A DNA stretch of 64,000 nucleotides from Promethearchaeota archaeon. Lineage in GTDB: Archaea; Asgardarchaeota; Lokiarchaeia; Sigynarchaeales; SOKP01. The notes under the pieces were generated by a model. The model was not told the DNA's origin. It ran no database searches and was given only the letters and a program-made list of their open reading frames with translations. The stretch is taken from contig JAHPYY010000209.1 of assembly GCA_019058515.1 (NCBI GenBank), positions 27,781 through 91,780 of the forward strand. Reading direction: 5' to 3'. Position numbers and translations under genes: made by a program. This document shows, piece after piece, positions 26,822-35,929 of this stretch; within the stretch, counting starts at the first letter, position 1, and the number at the start of each line of letters is the position of its first letter.

Positions 26822-27852
26822 ATGAATGAAATTGCGTCACAAATTCTCGACAAGATTGATGGAATGAAGGAAGAAATCATAAGGTTTCATCAAGATATCG
26901 TGAGGATTAATTCAGAAAACCCTCCAAGTAAATACAAAGAAATAGCCGCGTTTATAGAAAACAAATGAGTCAACTCGGTTTAGGAACAAAAATTAAACAA
27001 AAGAATGTGATCGGGACATATAAATTTTCCGAAGGAGCCTCGCTAATCTTGTACGGCCACACTGACACCGCTTGGATTTAACGGAGCGAAATACTTACTT
27101 GATCAAAAGCATGTACAAGGCAACGCCTGTTTATTAGGAGATGGTAGAGGTGGGTATGCGTCTGCCTACGGAGGGGGTTTTATTCTCGGAACCGTTACTA
27201 TAATGGGAAAAAAAGCTCATTCGCTAAATTGTCCTGACCTTCCCGTGTATAGAACCGAAGCATCAGGTGTAAATACTATTCAGAAAATGGTTCCATATCT
27301 AAATTTTTTTATGGAGCTTCAAAGCGAGTTTCTTGAAATTGAAACAAAATATCCTAACTTTCCCGACCGCCTTGTTAAGGTCTCAATAGTTAGTTTAGCT
27401 AAACTTCAAGGCGGATATAAGTTATCTGGAGTACCGGATAAATACAAACTATTTTTCGTGATTAACACCATACCAGAACATGATGTTGAATCTATTAAAC
27501 AAAGAATAATAGATTTTAACGAGGAGTCAATGAAAAAAGACCCCTTTTTGAAATCTCAGATAAGTTTTACAGCATCGTTTGAACCGCATATCTCTAACCC
27601 TAATACTCGATTCGCAAAAGCGTTTAAAAAGCGATAAAATCCGTGTTTGGCGAGGAACGAGAGTTTAAAATGGCTCAAGATGCTAGCGATGCGTATTGGT
27701 TTCACGAAAATAAGATCGAAATACTTTGTATTGGTTCCGGAACACAACACAATAAAGTACATGTCGAAGACGAATTTATTAAAGTAGATGAGCTTATCGA
27801 AACTACGAAGTTGTTTGCCATATCTACTTTAGAATATTTAAGTTCATCCTAA
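26822..27852 (+). pseudogene. Broken M20-family peptidase/deacylase (ArgE/DapE type)
   Basis: An ATG opens 49 codons (ending PPSKYKEIAAFIENK) and meets TGA. The reading continues in a second frame, MSQLGLGTKI to LILYGHTDTAW with the metal-binding H-T-D, then another stop. A stretch that should hold the second metal ligands is missing. The dimerisation and C-terminal parts follow in further frames (27203-27637: MGKKAHSLN; 27643-27852: SGTQHNKVHVEDE). At least three breaks and an internal deletion make this a dead gene. M20 enzymes hydrolyse N-acyl amino acids or peptides with two zinc ions. Confidence 0.85.
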
Positions 27853-27998
27853 CTATATAATATTTGCATTACTCTTTATCATTAGCATTTAAATCAAGGA
27901 TTCAAAATGTTTAAAAAATAAGTAAATCACTTCAGTGATAATCTTTATCAAAAAATTAATTTCTTATCTTATCTTATTAGAACTAAAAATATTCGCGT

Positions 27999-29576
27999 GT
28001 GACATATTTTAATCTAATGGATGAAATTATAGTTCTTGACTTTGGTGGGCAATATTGTCACTTAATAACTAGAAGGATTCGAGATCTTGGAGTGTACTCC
28101 GAGATCTACCCTTACGATATCGATATTAACACCTTAAAATCTGTTAATCCTAAGGGAATTGTGTTATCAGGAGGGCCAAACAGCGTTTACGACGAAGATG
28201 TTCCTCAACTCTCGGAAAAGTTTTACGAATTTGTGAGAGAGAACAAAATCGCTTTACTCGGTATTTGTTACGGGCACCACCTTATCATTCACCAAAACGA
28301 TGGAAAAGTCCAGTCTCAAGAAAAAAAAGAATATGGAAAAACGGAAATCACTGTTGTCAACTCACGGAACTTATTTAAAGGAATGGACACCCAAGAGATT
28401 GTTTGGATGTCTCACGGTGATCAAATAATCGAATTACCTGAAGGTTACGAAGTCTTAGCGAAATCTAAAACTAGTCCGATCGCTGCCTATGGAAACGACG
28501 AATTGAGATTCTACGGAGTTCAATTTCATCCAGAAGTCGTTCACACTCCTAAAGGAAACATCATTTTAAACAACTTTGTAGAAGCGATAACGGGAGCAAA
28601 AAAAGAATGGAAACTTAAAGATTGGATTGCCAACAAGGTTGAGGAAATTAGGAACGAAATAGGACCAGACTCTCGAGTGGTTTTAGGGCTTAGTGGTGGA
28701 GTGGATTCTTCTGTAACCGCTGTACTATTACACAAAGCAATTGGAGATCGATTACATTGCATATTTGTAAATAATGGTTTGTTGAGAAAAAACGAAGAAA
28801 TCGAGGTCCAAAACACCTTTAAAGACCTGTTAGGATTCAAGAATTTCTATTACATTGACGCCGAACATCTATTCTTAAATCGGTTGGCGGAAGTAGTCGA
28901 TCCCGAGGAAAAGCGAAAAATTATCGGGCATACTTTCATCGAAGTATTTGAGAACAAAACAAAAGAGTTGGAATCCTCGTTTCCAAATATTGAATTCCTC
29001 GCCCAGGGAACAATTTATCCCGATAGAGTCGAAACCGCTGCAACGAGCAAAGTTGCAGCAAAAATAAAATCTCACCACAACCTAACTTTACCCGAAAAAA
29101 TGAAACTAAAGATCATCGAACCAATTAAAGACCTATACAAGGACGAGGTTAGGAGAATCGGACGGCAGTTAACGCTTCCAAACCAAATACTTGATCGGCA
29201 TCCTTTTCCAGGACCTGGATTAGCGGTCAGATGTTTAGGTAAAATAACCAAAGAGCGCTTAGATACTTTAAGGGAAGCAGATGCGATTTTTATCGAAGAG
29301 ATAAAAAAGGCAGGCGTTTACAATGATATTTGGCAAGCGTTTTGCGTCTTTTTACCTGTTAAATCAGTAGGGGTAATGGGGGATTTTCGAACGTACGAAA
29401 ATATTTGCGCCGTAAGAGCAGTTAATTCGATTGATGGGATGACTTCCAGCTTTTCTAAGTTAGATTGGGATTTACTAGAAACGATTAGCACGCGCATCAT
29501 CAACGAAGTCAAAGGATTTAATAGAGTGGTATATGACATATCTAATAAACCTCCATCCACCATTGAGTTCGAGTAA
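27999..29576 (+). CDS. guaA: GMP synthase (glutamine-hydrolysing), fused two-domain form
   Basis: 525 residues, or 519 from the likelier ATG at 28017. Residues 8-195: class I glutamine amidotransferase with catalytic C90 (LGICYGHH) and the VQFHPEV His/Glu. ~205-400: ATP pyrophosphatase with GLSGGVDSSV P-loop. ~400-525: dimerisation domain (HPFPGPGLAVRC, closing KPPSTIEFE). It converts XMP to GMP. Most archaea split this enzyme into two separate proteins, whereas this is the fused bacterial/eukaryotic arrangement. GYGHH replaces the common GYGMQ after the nucleophile. No other purine gene is adjacent. Confidence 0.95.
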   Translation: MTYFNLMDEIIVLDFGGQYCHLITRRIRDLGVYSEIYPYDIDINTLKSVNPKGIVLSGGPNSVYDEDVPQLSEKFYEFVRENKIALLGICYGHHLIIHQNDGKVQSQEKKEYGKTEITVVNSRNLFKGMDTQEIVWMSHGDQIIELPEGYEVLAKSKTSPIAAYGNDELRFYGVQFHPEVVHTPKGNIILNNFVEAITGAKKEWKLKDWIANKVEEIRNEIGPDSRVVLGLSGGVDSSVTAVLLHKAIGDRLHCIFVNNGLLRKNEEIEVQNTFKDLLGFKNFYYIDAEHLFLNRLAEVVDPEEKRKIIGHTFIEVFENKTKELESSFPNIEFLAQGTIYPDRVETAATSKVAAKIKSHHNLTLPEKMKLKIIEPIKDLYKDEVRRIGRQLTLPNQILDRHPFPGPGLAVRCLGKITKERLDTLREADAIFIEEIKKAGVYNDIWQAFCVFLPVKSVGVMGDFRTYENICAVRAVNSIDGMTSSFSKLDWDLLETISTRIINEVKGFNRVVYDISNKPPSTIEFE

Positions 29577-29892
29577 AACACATATTATATCAAAATAAGC
29601 AACCAATCTTGTTGTTACTTTAAACATTTTTCCTATTTACTATTATACTTAATCAAATTTTGAAAACAAGTTGGGAAATAAACTAGAGTTGTACTACGCG
29701 TGAACTAAGGCGTTTCGTAAATCGATTTATAAAGGGCCCACTTATTTATAAGTAGAATTGAGGAAAAAAGGTGTAACACAATAAGATTTATTAAGCTTAA
29801 TTGAGTAACATAAACTGGGATTTTTATTCCCACATCGCATGTAATAGATGCAAAATTTATTGGATTTCCTATACCATGTGAGTTGATCTGGA
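29577..29892. other. Leader/intergenic region before first small winged-helix gene
   Basis: No gene. Contains a hairpin TGGGA/TCCCA at 29816-29832 and a longer-range CACAT (29831-29835)/ATGTG (29876-29880) pairing ending just before the TTG start; a similar arrangement precedes the paralogue at 31734. Confidence 0.5.
29816..29880 (+). promoter_or_regulatory. Structured leader of small winged-helix gene, copy 1
   Basis: TGGGA-(7 nt)-TCCCA hairpin at 29816-29832, then CACAT pairing with ATGTG at 29876-29880, enclosing about 40 nt. The start codon is 12 bases further on. The same TGGGA/TCCCA hairpin occurs 85 bases before the paralogous gene. Confidence 0.4.
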
Positions 29893-30147
29893 TTGAAAAT
29901 TGGCAGTATCGATTTAAATATTAAAGGAAAAAAGGTTTCGAAAAAAGAATCGTTCAAAACCTTTGAACAAATGTGTCTGGACAAGCTTAAGAGACTTGGT
30001 CCTTTAAGCGCAAAAGCGTGGAGCATCAGTATGGGCTACTCTTACGCCAATGGGCTCGAAAAGGTTATTAAGAGGATACAGAGAGAAACGCCAGAGAAGA
30101 TCAGAATTCACTTGGATTCCAAGCCCCGTCTCTACGAAGCGCTATAG
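29893..30147 (+). CDS. Small winged-helix-like protein, paralogue 1
   Basis: 84 residues, TTG start. A basic N-terminal tail precedes ~60 residues: KTFEQMCLDKLKRLGPLSAK, AWSISMGYSYANGLEKVIKR, then PEKIRIHLDSKPRLYEAL. The helix-turn-helix-like middle and the strand-forming end suggest a compact winged helix. About half the residues of this core are identical to the gene at 31734-32018, including W, GY, PEK and the PRLYEA end. DNA or RNA binding is inferred from the basic charge and fold pattern; no named family can be given. Confidence 0.65.
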   Translation: MKIGSIDLNIKGKKVSKKESFKTFEQMCLDKLKRLGPLSAKAWSISMGYSYANGLEKVIKRIQRETPEKIRIHLDSKPRLYEAL

Positions 30148-30344
30148 AAAAGGTTCAGTAACGCTAATATAAGATAAGATAAAGTTATATAGAGTGTTAA
30201 CATTTTAACCTTTTTTTTTTGTCTATTTTTTTTGTGGCGATTATTTAGAAATATTATCTTTTTAAATTTAATTTAAAACATTGCGTGATTTTATTCTTAT
30301 CGACGATTTAAATAAAGCCCCCTCTCACCAAGGATTAAGTTAGC

Positions 30345-30364
30345 CGCGCATGAGATAATGCGTG
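30345..30364 (+). repeat. GC-rich hairpin upstream of unknown gene
   Basis: CGCGCAT and ATGCGTG pair over seven positions (one G-T wobble) around a six-base loop, GAGATA. It lies about 80 bases before ATG 30446 and stands out in AT-rich surroundings. It is not followed by a T-run, so it is unlikely to be a terminator. Confidence 0.45.
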
Positions 30365-30445
30365 TCATCTGAGTTATAAATCTCTCGCAACATTTAAATA
30401 TTCTCGAAAGATACGATTATTAAACCAATATATGGAATTAAGACG

Positions 30446-30970
30446 ATGAGTCCAAGGCGGCTAAGACCTCCACATAAAATAATGATAAAACATCCTAGAT
30501 TAAGGAAACTTAGGGATAATTTAAGAAGAATTATCCAACTTGCAGTTCTTGATGAATCCAATAGGCTCTTATCTCTGAGTTATTTATACTCTAATAAAAG
30601 GAGAAATTTTGGTCAATTAACTCCGTCTCAGATAAGGCGTAAAGTATACCTTAATAAGTTGCGTGAGAATTTACGCTTTACATTCGAGAATTCAATAGGC
30701 GTTTGCATCAGTAGGGTATTGGAGGGAGGGTTTAACGGTGACATCTCGGGCGATCGCGTCAGGTGTAGCTTTGTTTCAGAATATGACAAATATATCTACG
30801 GTTTGAAGTACTTGGTAGAAGAAAAGTGGGTCTCTCTTCCATATTACGAAAATAACAAAGCCAATCTTGGTATGCACTACCACTATTATAATCTGAAGGA
30901 TGATTTTAACAATGAGGAGGTCTTTAGTTTGGACAATCTTTATCGTACTCAGTATTTATTAAGAATATAA
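30446..30970 (+). CDS. Unknown basic protein
   Basis: 174 residues with a very basic first half (SPRRLRPPHKIMIKHPRLRKLRDNLRR; later NKRRNFGQLTPSQIRRKVYLNKLRENLRF) and a Tyr/Asn-rich second half. The repeated L-R-x-N-L-R helices (about 19-28 and 70-78) could be two related helical units. No family recognised. It sits between the two paralogous small winged-helix genes. Nucleic-acid binding is plausible from charge alone. Confidence 0.6.
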   Translation: MSPRRLRPPHKIMIKHPRLRKLRDNLRRIIQLAVLDESNRLLSLSYLYSNKRRNFGQLTPSQIRRKVYLNKLRENLRFTFENSIGVCISRVLEGGFNGDISGDRVRCSFVSEYDKYIYGLKYLVEEKWVSLPYYENNKANLGMHYHYYNLKDDFNNEEVFSLDNLYRTQYLLRI

Positions 30971-31733
30971 AATTTTCTTAGCAATTGATTTATCGAAACC
31001 TTATGATATTCGTTCTTTAATGATCATTTCAAATTCAATAAGCACAACTTTAGTATTTAAACGAATTTTAGTATCTTCAAGCTAAAAAGTGAATTTGAAG
31101 TATTCGAAGCTTAAAACCAAGATTGAGTCAATTCAGTGTCTCTTGTAAGGAGTAATCGGCAAATTTAGTACAATTATGGTGTAAAACATTCCAACTTTTT
31201 AACCTATTATTTTATCTAATCTTTTAAACGAGTATTTTAAGAAAAATATCTACTTATTTACGTTAATTTACTTTAGCATTTTCTGTTATTCTATACTAAA
31301 TATGAATACTAAGTGAAATATTTGACCTTGGGTTATTTTTCCCATAATTTATTGGATTAAAATTTAAATGTATTCACAATATACATTAAATATTAAATTT
31401 AGAAATTAGCTAATACCCAATAGAGAATGAATTTCACTTAATGACTGAAAAATATACGAATCTGATCATTTACTTTAAATTTCGATTTATATCTTTAAAA
31501 ACCAATTGAAAATTATCGTGAACAACATGACAAAATGTAGACAGAATATAACGCATTCATTTAGAAAAATCGAATAAAAAACTAAAAAAAAAATATATAA
31601 ATCATAAAAATTATAAATTTATTTAAAAGCGTTAAATTAAAAGAGTAGTGGGAACTTTCTCCCATAGCTTAGCAAAGTGTAAATGGGACCTAAGGTTCTA
31701 ATGTTTGTCAAATTCCCCTTTGCTTAGCATATA
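30971..31733. other. Long non-coding AT-rich stretch with structured leader at its end
   Basis: About 760 bases with no supported gene. A short inverted repeat CTTCAA/TTGAAG lies near 31076-31101. The last ~90 bases form the leader of the next gene, listed separately. Otherwise nothing seen. Confidence 0.5.
31649..31728 (+). promoter_or_regulatory. Structured leader of small winged-helix gene, copy 2
   Basis: TGGGA/TCCCA hairpin at 31649-31664, then GCTTAGCAAAG (31667-31677) pairing with CTTTGCTTAGC (31718-31728), 10 of 11 positions. Inside the loop GGGA (31685-31688) can pair with TCCC (31714-31717). ATG 31734 follows five bases later, so the structure would control access to the start. Possible autoregulatory RNA or protein-binding site. 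Confidence 0.5.
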
Positions 31734-32018
31734 ATGAATTGGATCAAAAAGAAAAGAAAAAGGTGGAAAGAAACAATCAAAAAATACGAAATAAAATCCG
31801 AAAACGCTAAACCTAAAACCTTCGACGAGTTATGTTTGGAGGTCTTGAAGAAATTAAACAAAAAACAAGGTCCTGTACCAGCGAAAGTATGGACCGGAGC
31901 CCTTGGATATAAACACCAGAACTCTCTTGTTAGAGTTATTAATAGAGTGAAGAAAAATTGTCCTGAAAAGCTTAAGATTTATAAGGATCGGCGTCCTCGA
32001 CTCTACGAGGCTATCTAG
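31734..32018 (+). CDS. Small winged-helix-like protein, paralogue 2
   Basis: 94 residues: a highly basic N-terminus (MNWIKKKRKRWKETIKKYE), then the same core as the gene at 29893 (TFDELCLEVLKKL, GPVPAKVWTGALGY, LVRVINRVKK, PEKLKIYKDRRPRLYEAI) with a four-residue insertion before GP. The ATG lies directly after a strong predicted leader stem-loop. Family unnamed; binding to nucleic acid is inferred. Confidence 0.7.
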   Translation: MNWIKKKRKRWKETIKKYEIKSENAKPKTFDELCLEVLKKLNKKQGPVPAKVWTGALGYKHQNSLVRVINRVKKNCPEKLKIYKDRRPRLYEAI

Positions 32019-32191
32019 AGCATTATACTTTAATTATTATCACGAAATTTAAATATTTCCTTTATAAGTTCTTAATTTTCATCTGTTATTTATCAAAAAA
32101 ATGAAAGTGTTTAATTGTTTGAACAAACAAGCAAAGATTTGAGGATAATTCTGAATTGTATGGATAGAAGTCAAATTATATTATTAACCAA

Positions 32192-33592
32192 TTGATAATG
32201 CCTACAAGAAAAACACTTATTTCACTACTAATAATAGGCGTGATTGTGATACCAGGGATTGGATTGACTCTTTTTTTTTCATTGGGTAAATTTGATGCCG
32301 TTTACGAAGGAGAGAGGAAAATCTCGAATCAAAGCGAAAATCTCCAAGGAATCGACCTAAACATAAATATACCAATAGCAAATACCGAGTTAAAAGAATT
32401 ACCTCAAGATTCGACTGAATTATTTGTAGTTTTCTGGAAAATTGAATACAAGAAATATGGATTGTTCAGTTCAGACCAGATTTTGATAGATATCACGAGT
32501 GTTATGGATGATAATAGTCGATTGAAGGTTAGTATCCAACTAGAAAAGGACTCAAGAATCCAAGCGACTGATATAAGCAATGGTAGCATTAACATTAGCG
32601 TAAATCCAAGCGTGGAAAGATTGAATTTATCGGGAGTATTTAAGCAATCAAATTTCTTGTTGGATCTCTATGCGATAAATTTTGAAAATTTAAAGCTGGT
32701 CTCTACCTCGGGAGCAATTGAATTAAAATTAAATCGGAGCGAAGTAAGCGGTGAGTTTTCCGTAGAATCTGTGGAAGGTGGTATCGATCTATGCTTAGAT
32801 CTTATTGATGTAAAGCAAAATTTGAACGTAGGAACCTACTCGGGTTTAATTTACATGGATTTGTGGGATCTTACCTTCTCATCTAACGGTAATGTAAGTT
32901 GTATTAGCACTGAGGGAAAAATAAACTTTAGATGGATGACTCACTTTAGAAAGAACCATGCAGTTCAGGTTCTTCTCCAAACATCTTTTGATATTGAAAT
33001 GCGATTCTGGAGTCCTTACGAATTAACAAAATATAAAGTAACCTATCAAGAAACTTCAGGGAGAACTCATTTTGGTGGACCTGCGGGACTCTATACAAAA
33101 TTAACACCATTGAAATTTCAATCAAATAACTTCGGGGAAGATCTCGATTCAATTATTGTTTTCGCCGCTACATTTACTGGAGATATTTGGATGAAATTTG
33201 TAGATTGCTTCAAACCCCATAGATTCTGCGGATTATATCCAATGGAATTTATTCCTTCTTCAACCCAAGGACTTATTCAGATTCCAAAACCAGAACCGGG
33301 TATTTCTGAAGTGTTGATATATAACAACATTGAAGGGGTTACGATGAACCAAAATTGGCTTTCATCTAGCTCAGAGAATGTGGTAGAAATTTTATGGAGG
33401 TTGAACTTTACTAAAGGTTCTGATTTTGGTTATGGAGATTTAAAGATAGCGGCGAGCTATGAAACGGCAGGGACTCAACTCAAAATCGCAATTGAACTAG
33501 ACTATGAATTAGATAGAATTCGCCCCATAATTAACGATTACGAGATTAGCTTGTCGAAGCATCCGAGTTATTCCTTTACTTTAGTAGGGTAA
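32192..33592 (+). CDS. Secreted or membrane-anchored beta-rich protein
   Basis: 466 residues. One N-terminal membrane/signal helix (about 9-32) is followed by an all-beta exterior part. A DUF4097-like run (about 165-255: LVSTSGAIELKL, FSVESVEGGIDLCLDL, LNVGTYSGLIYMDL, VSCISTEGKINF) repeats a ~22-residue strand-turn unit typical of short beta-helices. No C-terminal anchor is visible, so it probably hangs from the N-terminal helix. The frame opens with TTG 32192, but ATG 32198 is likelier. The 3' end overlaps the convergent small gene by 17 bases. Function unknown. Confidence 0.7.
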   Translation: MIMPTRKTLISLLIIGVIVIPGIGLTLFFSLGKFDAVYEGERKISNQSENLQGIDLNINIPIANTELKELPQDSTELFVVFWKIEYKKYGLFSSDQILIDITSVMDDNSRLKVSIQLEKDSRIQATDISNGSINISVNPSVERLNLSGVFKQSNFLLDLYAINFENLKLVSTSGAIELKLNRSEVSGEFSVESVEGGIDLCLDLIDVKQNLNVGTYSGLIYMDLWDLTFSSNGNVSCISTEGKINFRWMTHFRKNHAVQVLLQTSFDIEMRFWSPYELTKYKVTYQETSGRTHFGGPAGLYTKLTPLKFQSNNFGEDLDSIIVFAATFTGDIWMKFVDCFKPHRFCGLYPMEFIPSSTQGLIQIPKPEPGISEVLIYNNIEGVTMNQNWLSSSSENVVEILWRLNFTKGSDFGYGDLKIAASYETAGTQLKIAIELDYELDRIRPIINDYEISLSKHPSYSFTLVG

Positions 33593-33857
33593 ATTTTCCG
33601 TCGACCACTTGGGCTACATAACGTCTCCCTTTAAGGACCCACATGATTTTTTGTCCTTGACGAGCTTTTTTGGCCCACTCAGAATCCCTTTTATGAGGAT
33701 TTTGCTCAAGGAACAATAGTCCCTCGATTTTCACCGATCTTAACCGTCGACTTCCCAACCTTTCGATTTCGTAATCTCCATCGTGAATTGTAAGGTTTTT
33801 CTTATTTAAAAAAAGGTGTTCGAAAACGATTTTGCTAACTTCTTCTAAATCTTCCAT
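33576..33857 (-). CDS. Small hypothetical protein
   Basis: 93 residues, basic and mixed alpha/beta: a helix (MEDLEEVSKIVFEHLFL), then IHDGDYEIERLGSRRLRSVKIEGLLFLEQNP, a KKARQGQKIMWVLKGRRYVAQVVDGKF strand pair. No family recognised. It lies 21 bases downstream of the phosphodiesterase gene's start region boundary, reading in the opposite sense to the surface protein, and its 3' end overlaps that protein's gene. Confidence 0.6.
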   Translation of the reverse strand: MEDLEEVSKIVFEHLFLNKKNLTIHDGDYEIERLGSRRLRSVKIEGLLFLEQNPHKRDSEWAKKARQGQKIMWVLKGRRYVAQVVDGKFTLLK

Positions 33858-33878
33858 TTTTACAAACTTAATACAATA

Positions 33879-35789
33879 TTAATTAATAATTTCGTGTAAA
33901 ACTCTTCCTACCGAATCTTTCGGTTTAGGGATATTTAACAAGTACGAGAGGGTGGGAGCAAGATCTACAAGATTTACTTCTCGTTTCAAGGTTATCCCTT
34001 TTTCTATCCCCGGTCCAGACATAATCAAGGGTACGCTGTTTCCAAAATTACCGAAATTTTCTGTGGGGAAGTAGTAGACATGAGCACCAAAAGCTCTTTT
34101 AGCGGGGTATACTTCAGGAAACGCCATGTATTTTGGGTTGATAAAAGAGGGATTCATTTGTTCAAAGTTTTCGTCGTAAATTTGATACGGAGGGTTAAGA
34201 AAATAGACCACATCTCCGATTCTATGTCCATCTAATCCTAGAAAGGCCGCATCCTCGCGCTTTAAGGCAAGTTTGACGATTTTATTTCCATTTTGAGGAT
34301 CTCTTAAGTTATAGAGGGTATCGATAATCTCATCTCTTACAGATTCGTAATCTGATTGGGTAACAATCCCATTGGGATCTCTTCCCTTTAAATTAACCCA
34401 AATAAAGAGCGGTTCAAGGTAGGGAAAAGCTTTGGTCTTTCTCCAATTAACAAAATATTTGCGATCAAACGATTTCCACTTGTAAACTAATAATCCTGAC
34501 TTTATTAGCGCTAAAGGTATATTTGCCACTTTCCAACTCGGCATAGCTCCGTGATCGGCTACAAACACTATAATTGTATTGTCGTCAATGCATTTTTCTT
34601 GGAGAAATCCAATCAATTCATCTACAAGTTTGTACGCGCTTTCTATATTTTCTAACGCTTTCTCTTGTCTATCCTCTGAGAACATCGGAGAAGACCTATG
34701 CAAAAAGGATAGTTCCTTGTGATTTATACTATCTAACAAGTGAAGATGGAAAAAACAAACCTCCCAGTTTAATTTAAAATGAGCATATGCTATTACATTT
34801 CCTACTGAGGACACTTCGTTTTTTGCGCGTTTAAGGTAATCTTGGACGTCACCTGAGATCATATACTCAAATTTTTCGTGTTTTGAATGGAATTCTATGT
34901 TTAATACATTTTTAATAATCTCTGCTCCAAAACTATCTGGAACGGTCCACCCTTTAGAATTATAGATGACAGAGCATTCCATAGTTAACAAACTCTGTTT
35001 ATAATCCATTTCAAGAGCTCTCAACTTAAAAAAGCAAGGTAACGGACCATGTTCAGTATCGAAACTACTGCTTAACCAATCGGTCCACTCTCCAATTGAA
35101 ATTTCAACAGGATTGGGAGCTTCAAGTATTTCTAATATAATTGAGTTGTTTGGATTACCAATTTTTTGGTGCGAAACATATCCTTGAAATATCTTTTCTC
35201 CAATAACAGTAACCAGTTTTAAATTGAGTTTAAATCCCAGAACTTCAAGAGATTTTTCTGAAACATTGAGACTAGGATAAACTTTTTGTAATTTTTCACT
35301 GTCATCAACGAGTTCTAAAGGTATGGTGTGTTTTGACTCAGATTTTACTAATTTTGGGAGTGTTCCAGGTATTGGCCACACTAAAGCCGTCATCGCTCCG
35401 TTCTTGAAATGACTTGGCCAACCACTAGGATAATTTACTACATAAGGGAGATAATCTGAATTATCAGCCACATCCCATAGGTATTCAGCAGTACAATATT
35501 TGGAAAGTTGAGACCTCGATCTCTTTTCTAATCCTTCTTCAAATGGTTCTCCTGGAATGTGAATGTAAAAGCTTGTTGCACCATGAATCGCTGTCGTTGC
35601 CCCAGTAGCTATCGTCGTCCAATTTGTGGGTGTGTCACATGGGGGGCACGAATAAGCTATTCCTTTAACACCATTGTTAACTATATTTGCGATATTAGGT
35701 AAAGACCCTTTTTCTAAAAATAAGTCTAATAAATAAGGTAATGCTTGATCTACTCCGCACAGAATTAATTTCTTTTTGGAATTACTCAT
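33879..35789 (-). CDS. Alkaline phosphatase superfamily phosphodiesterase/pyrophosphatase
   Basis: 636 residues. N-terminal metal site LILCGVDQALPYLL, nucleophile region CDTPTNWTTIATGATTAIHG (Thr nucleophile), central DSINH, C-terminal VFVADHGAMPSW (metal-binding D-H) and a distant H in GAHVYYF. This matches type I phosphodiesterase/nucleotide pyrophosphatases and related phosphoglycerol or cofactor hydrolases. The ~200-residue insertion between nucleophile and second metal site is long for the family. No signal peptide, so probably cytoplasmic. Substrate unknown. Confidence 0.87.
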   Translation of the reverse strand: MSNSKKKLILCGVDQALPYLLDLFLEKGSLPNIANIVNNGVKGIAYSCPPCDTPTNWTTIATGATTAIHGATSFYIHIPGEPFEEGLEKRSRSQLSKYCTAEYLWDVADNSDYLPYVVNYPSGWPSHFKNGAMTALVWPIPGTLPKLVKSESKHTIPLELVDDSEKLQKVYPSLNVSEKSLEVLGFKLNLKLVTVIGEKIFQGYVSHQKIGNPNNSIILEILEAPNPVEISIGEWTDWLSSSFDTEHGPLPCFFKLRALEMDYKQSLLTMECSVIYNSKGWTVPDSFGAEIIKNVLNIEFHSKHEKFEYMISGDVQDYLKRAKNEVSSVGNVIAYAHFKLNWEVCFFHLHLLDSINHKELSFLHRSSPMFSEDRQEKALENIESAYKLVDELIGFLQEKCIDDNTIIVFVADHGAMPSWKVANIPLALIKSGLLVYKWKSFDRKYFVNWRKTKAFPYLEPLFIWVNLKGRDPNGIVTQSDYESVRDEIIDTLYNLRDPQNGNKIVKLALKREDAAFLGLDGHRIGDVVYFLNPPYQIYDENFEQMNPSFINPKYMAFPEVYPAKRAFGAHVYYFPTENFGNFGNSVPLIMSGPGIEKGITLKREVNLVDLAPTLSYLLNIPKPKDSVGRVLHEIIN

Positions 35790-35929
35790 AGTTAATAATG
35801 TTATAGGGTAATATAACCTTTGTTTTAGAATTTGAGATATTGTTGAATAATTAAAGTTATTTTTTATTTTATTTCTATTCTAAATTTAATCAACCTTTTT
35901 TTAGTAGGTCGTTATTAGGACAAATTTTG

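Noticed and set aside
31690..31720. GGTTCTAAT before the small winged-helix gene, resembling a tRNA T-loop
   Set aside because: No cloverleaf can be drawn; the bases lie within the leader stem-loop instead.
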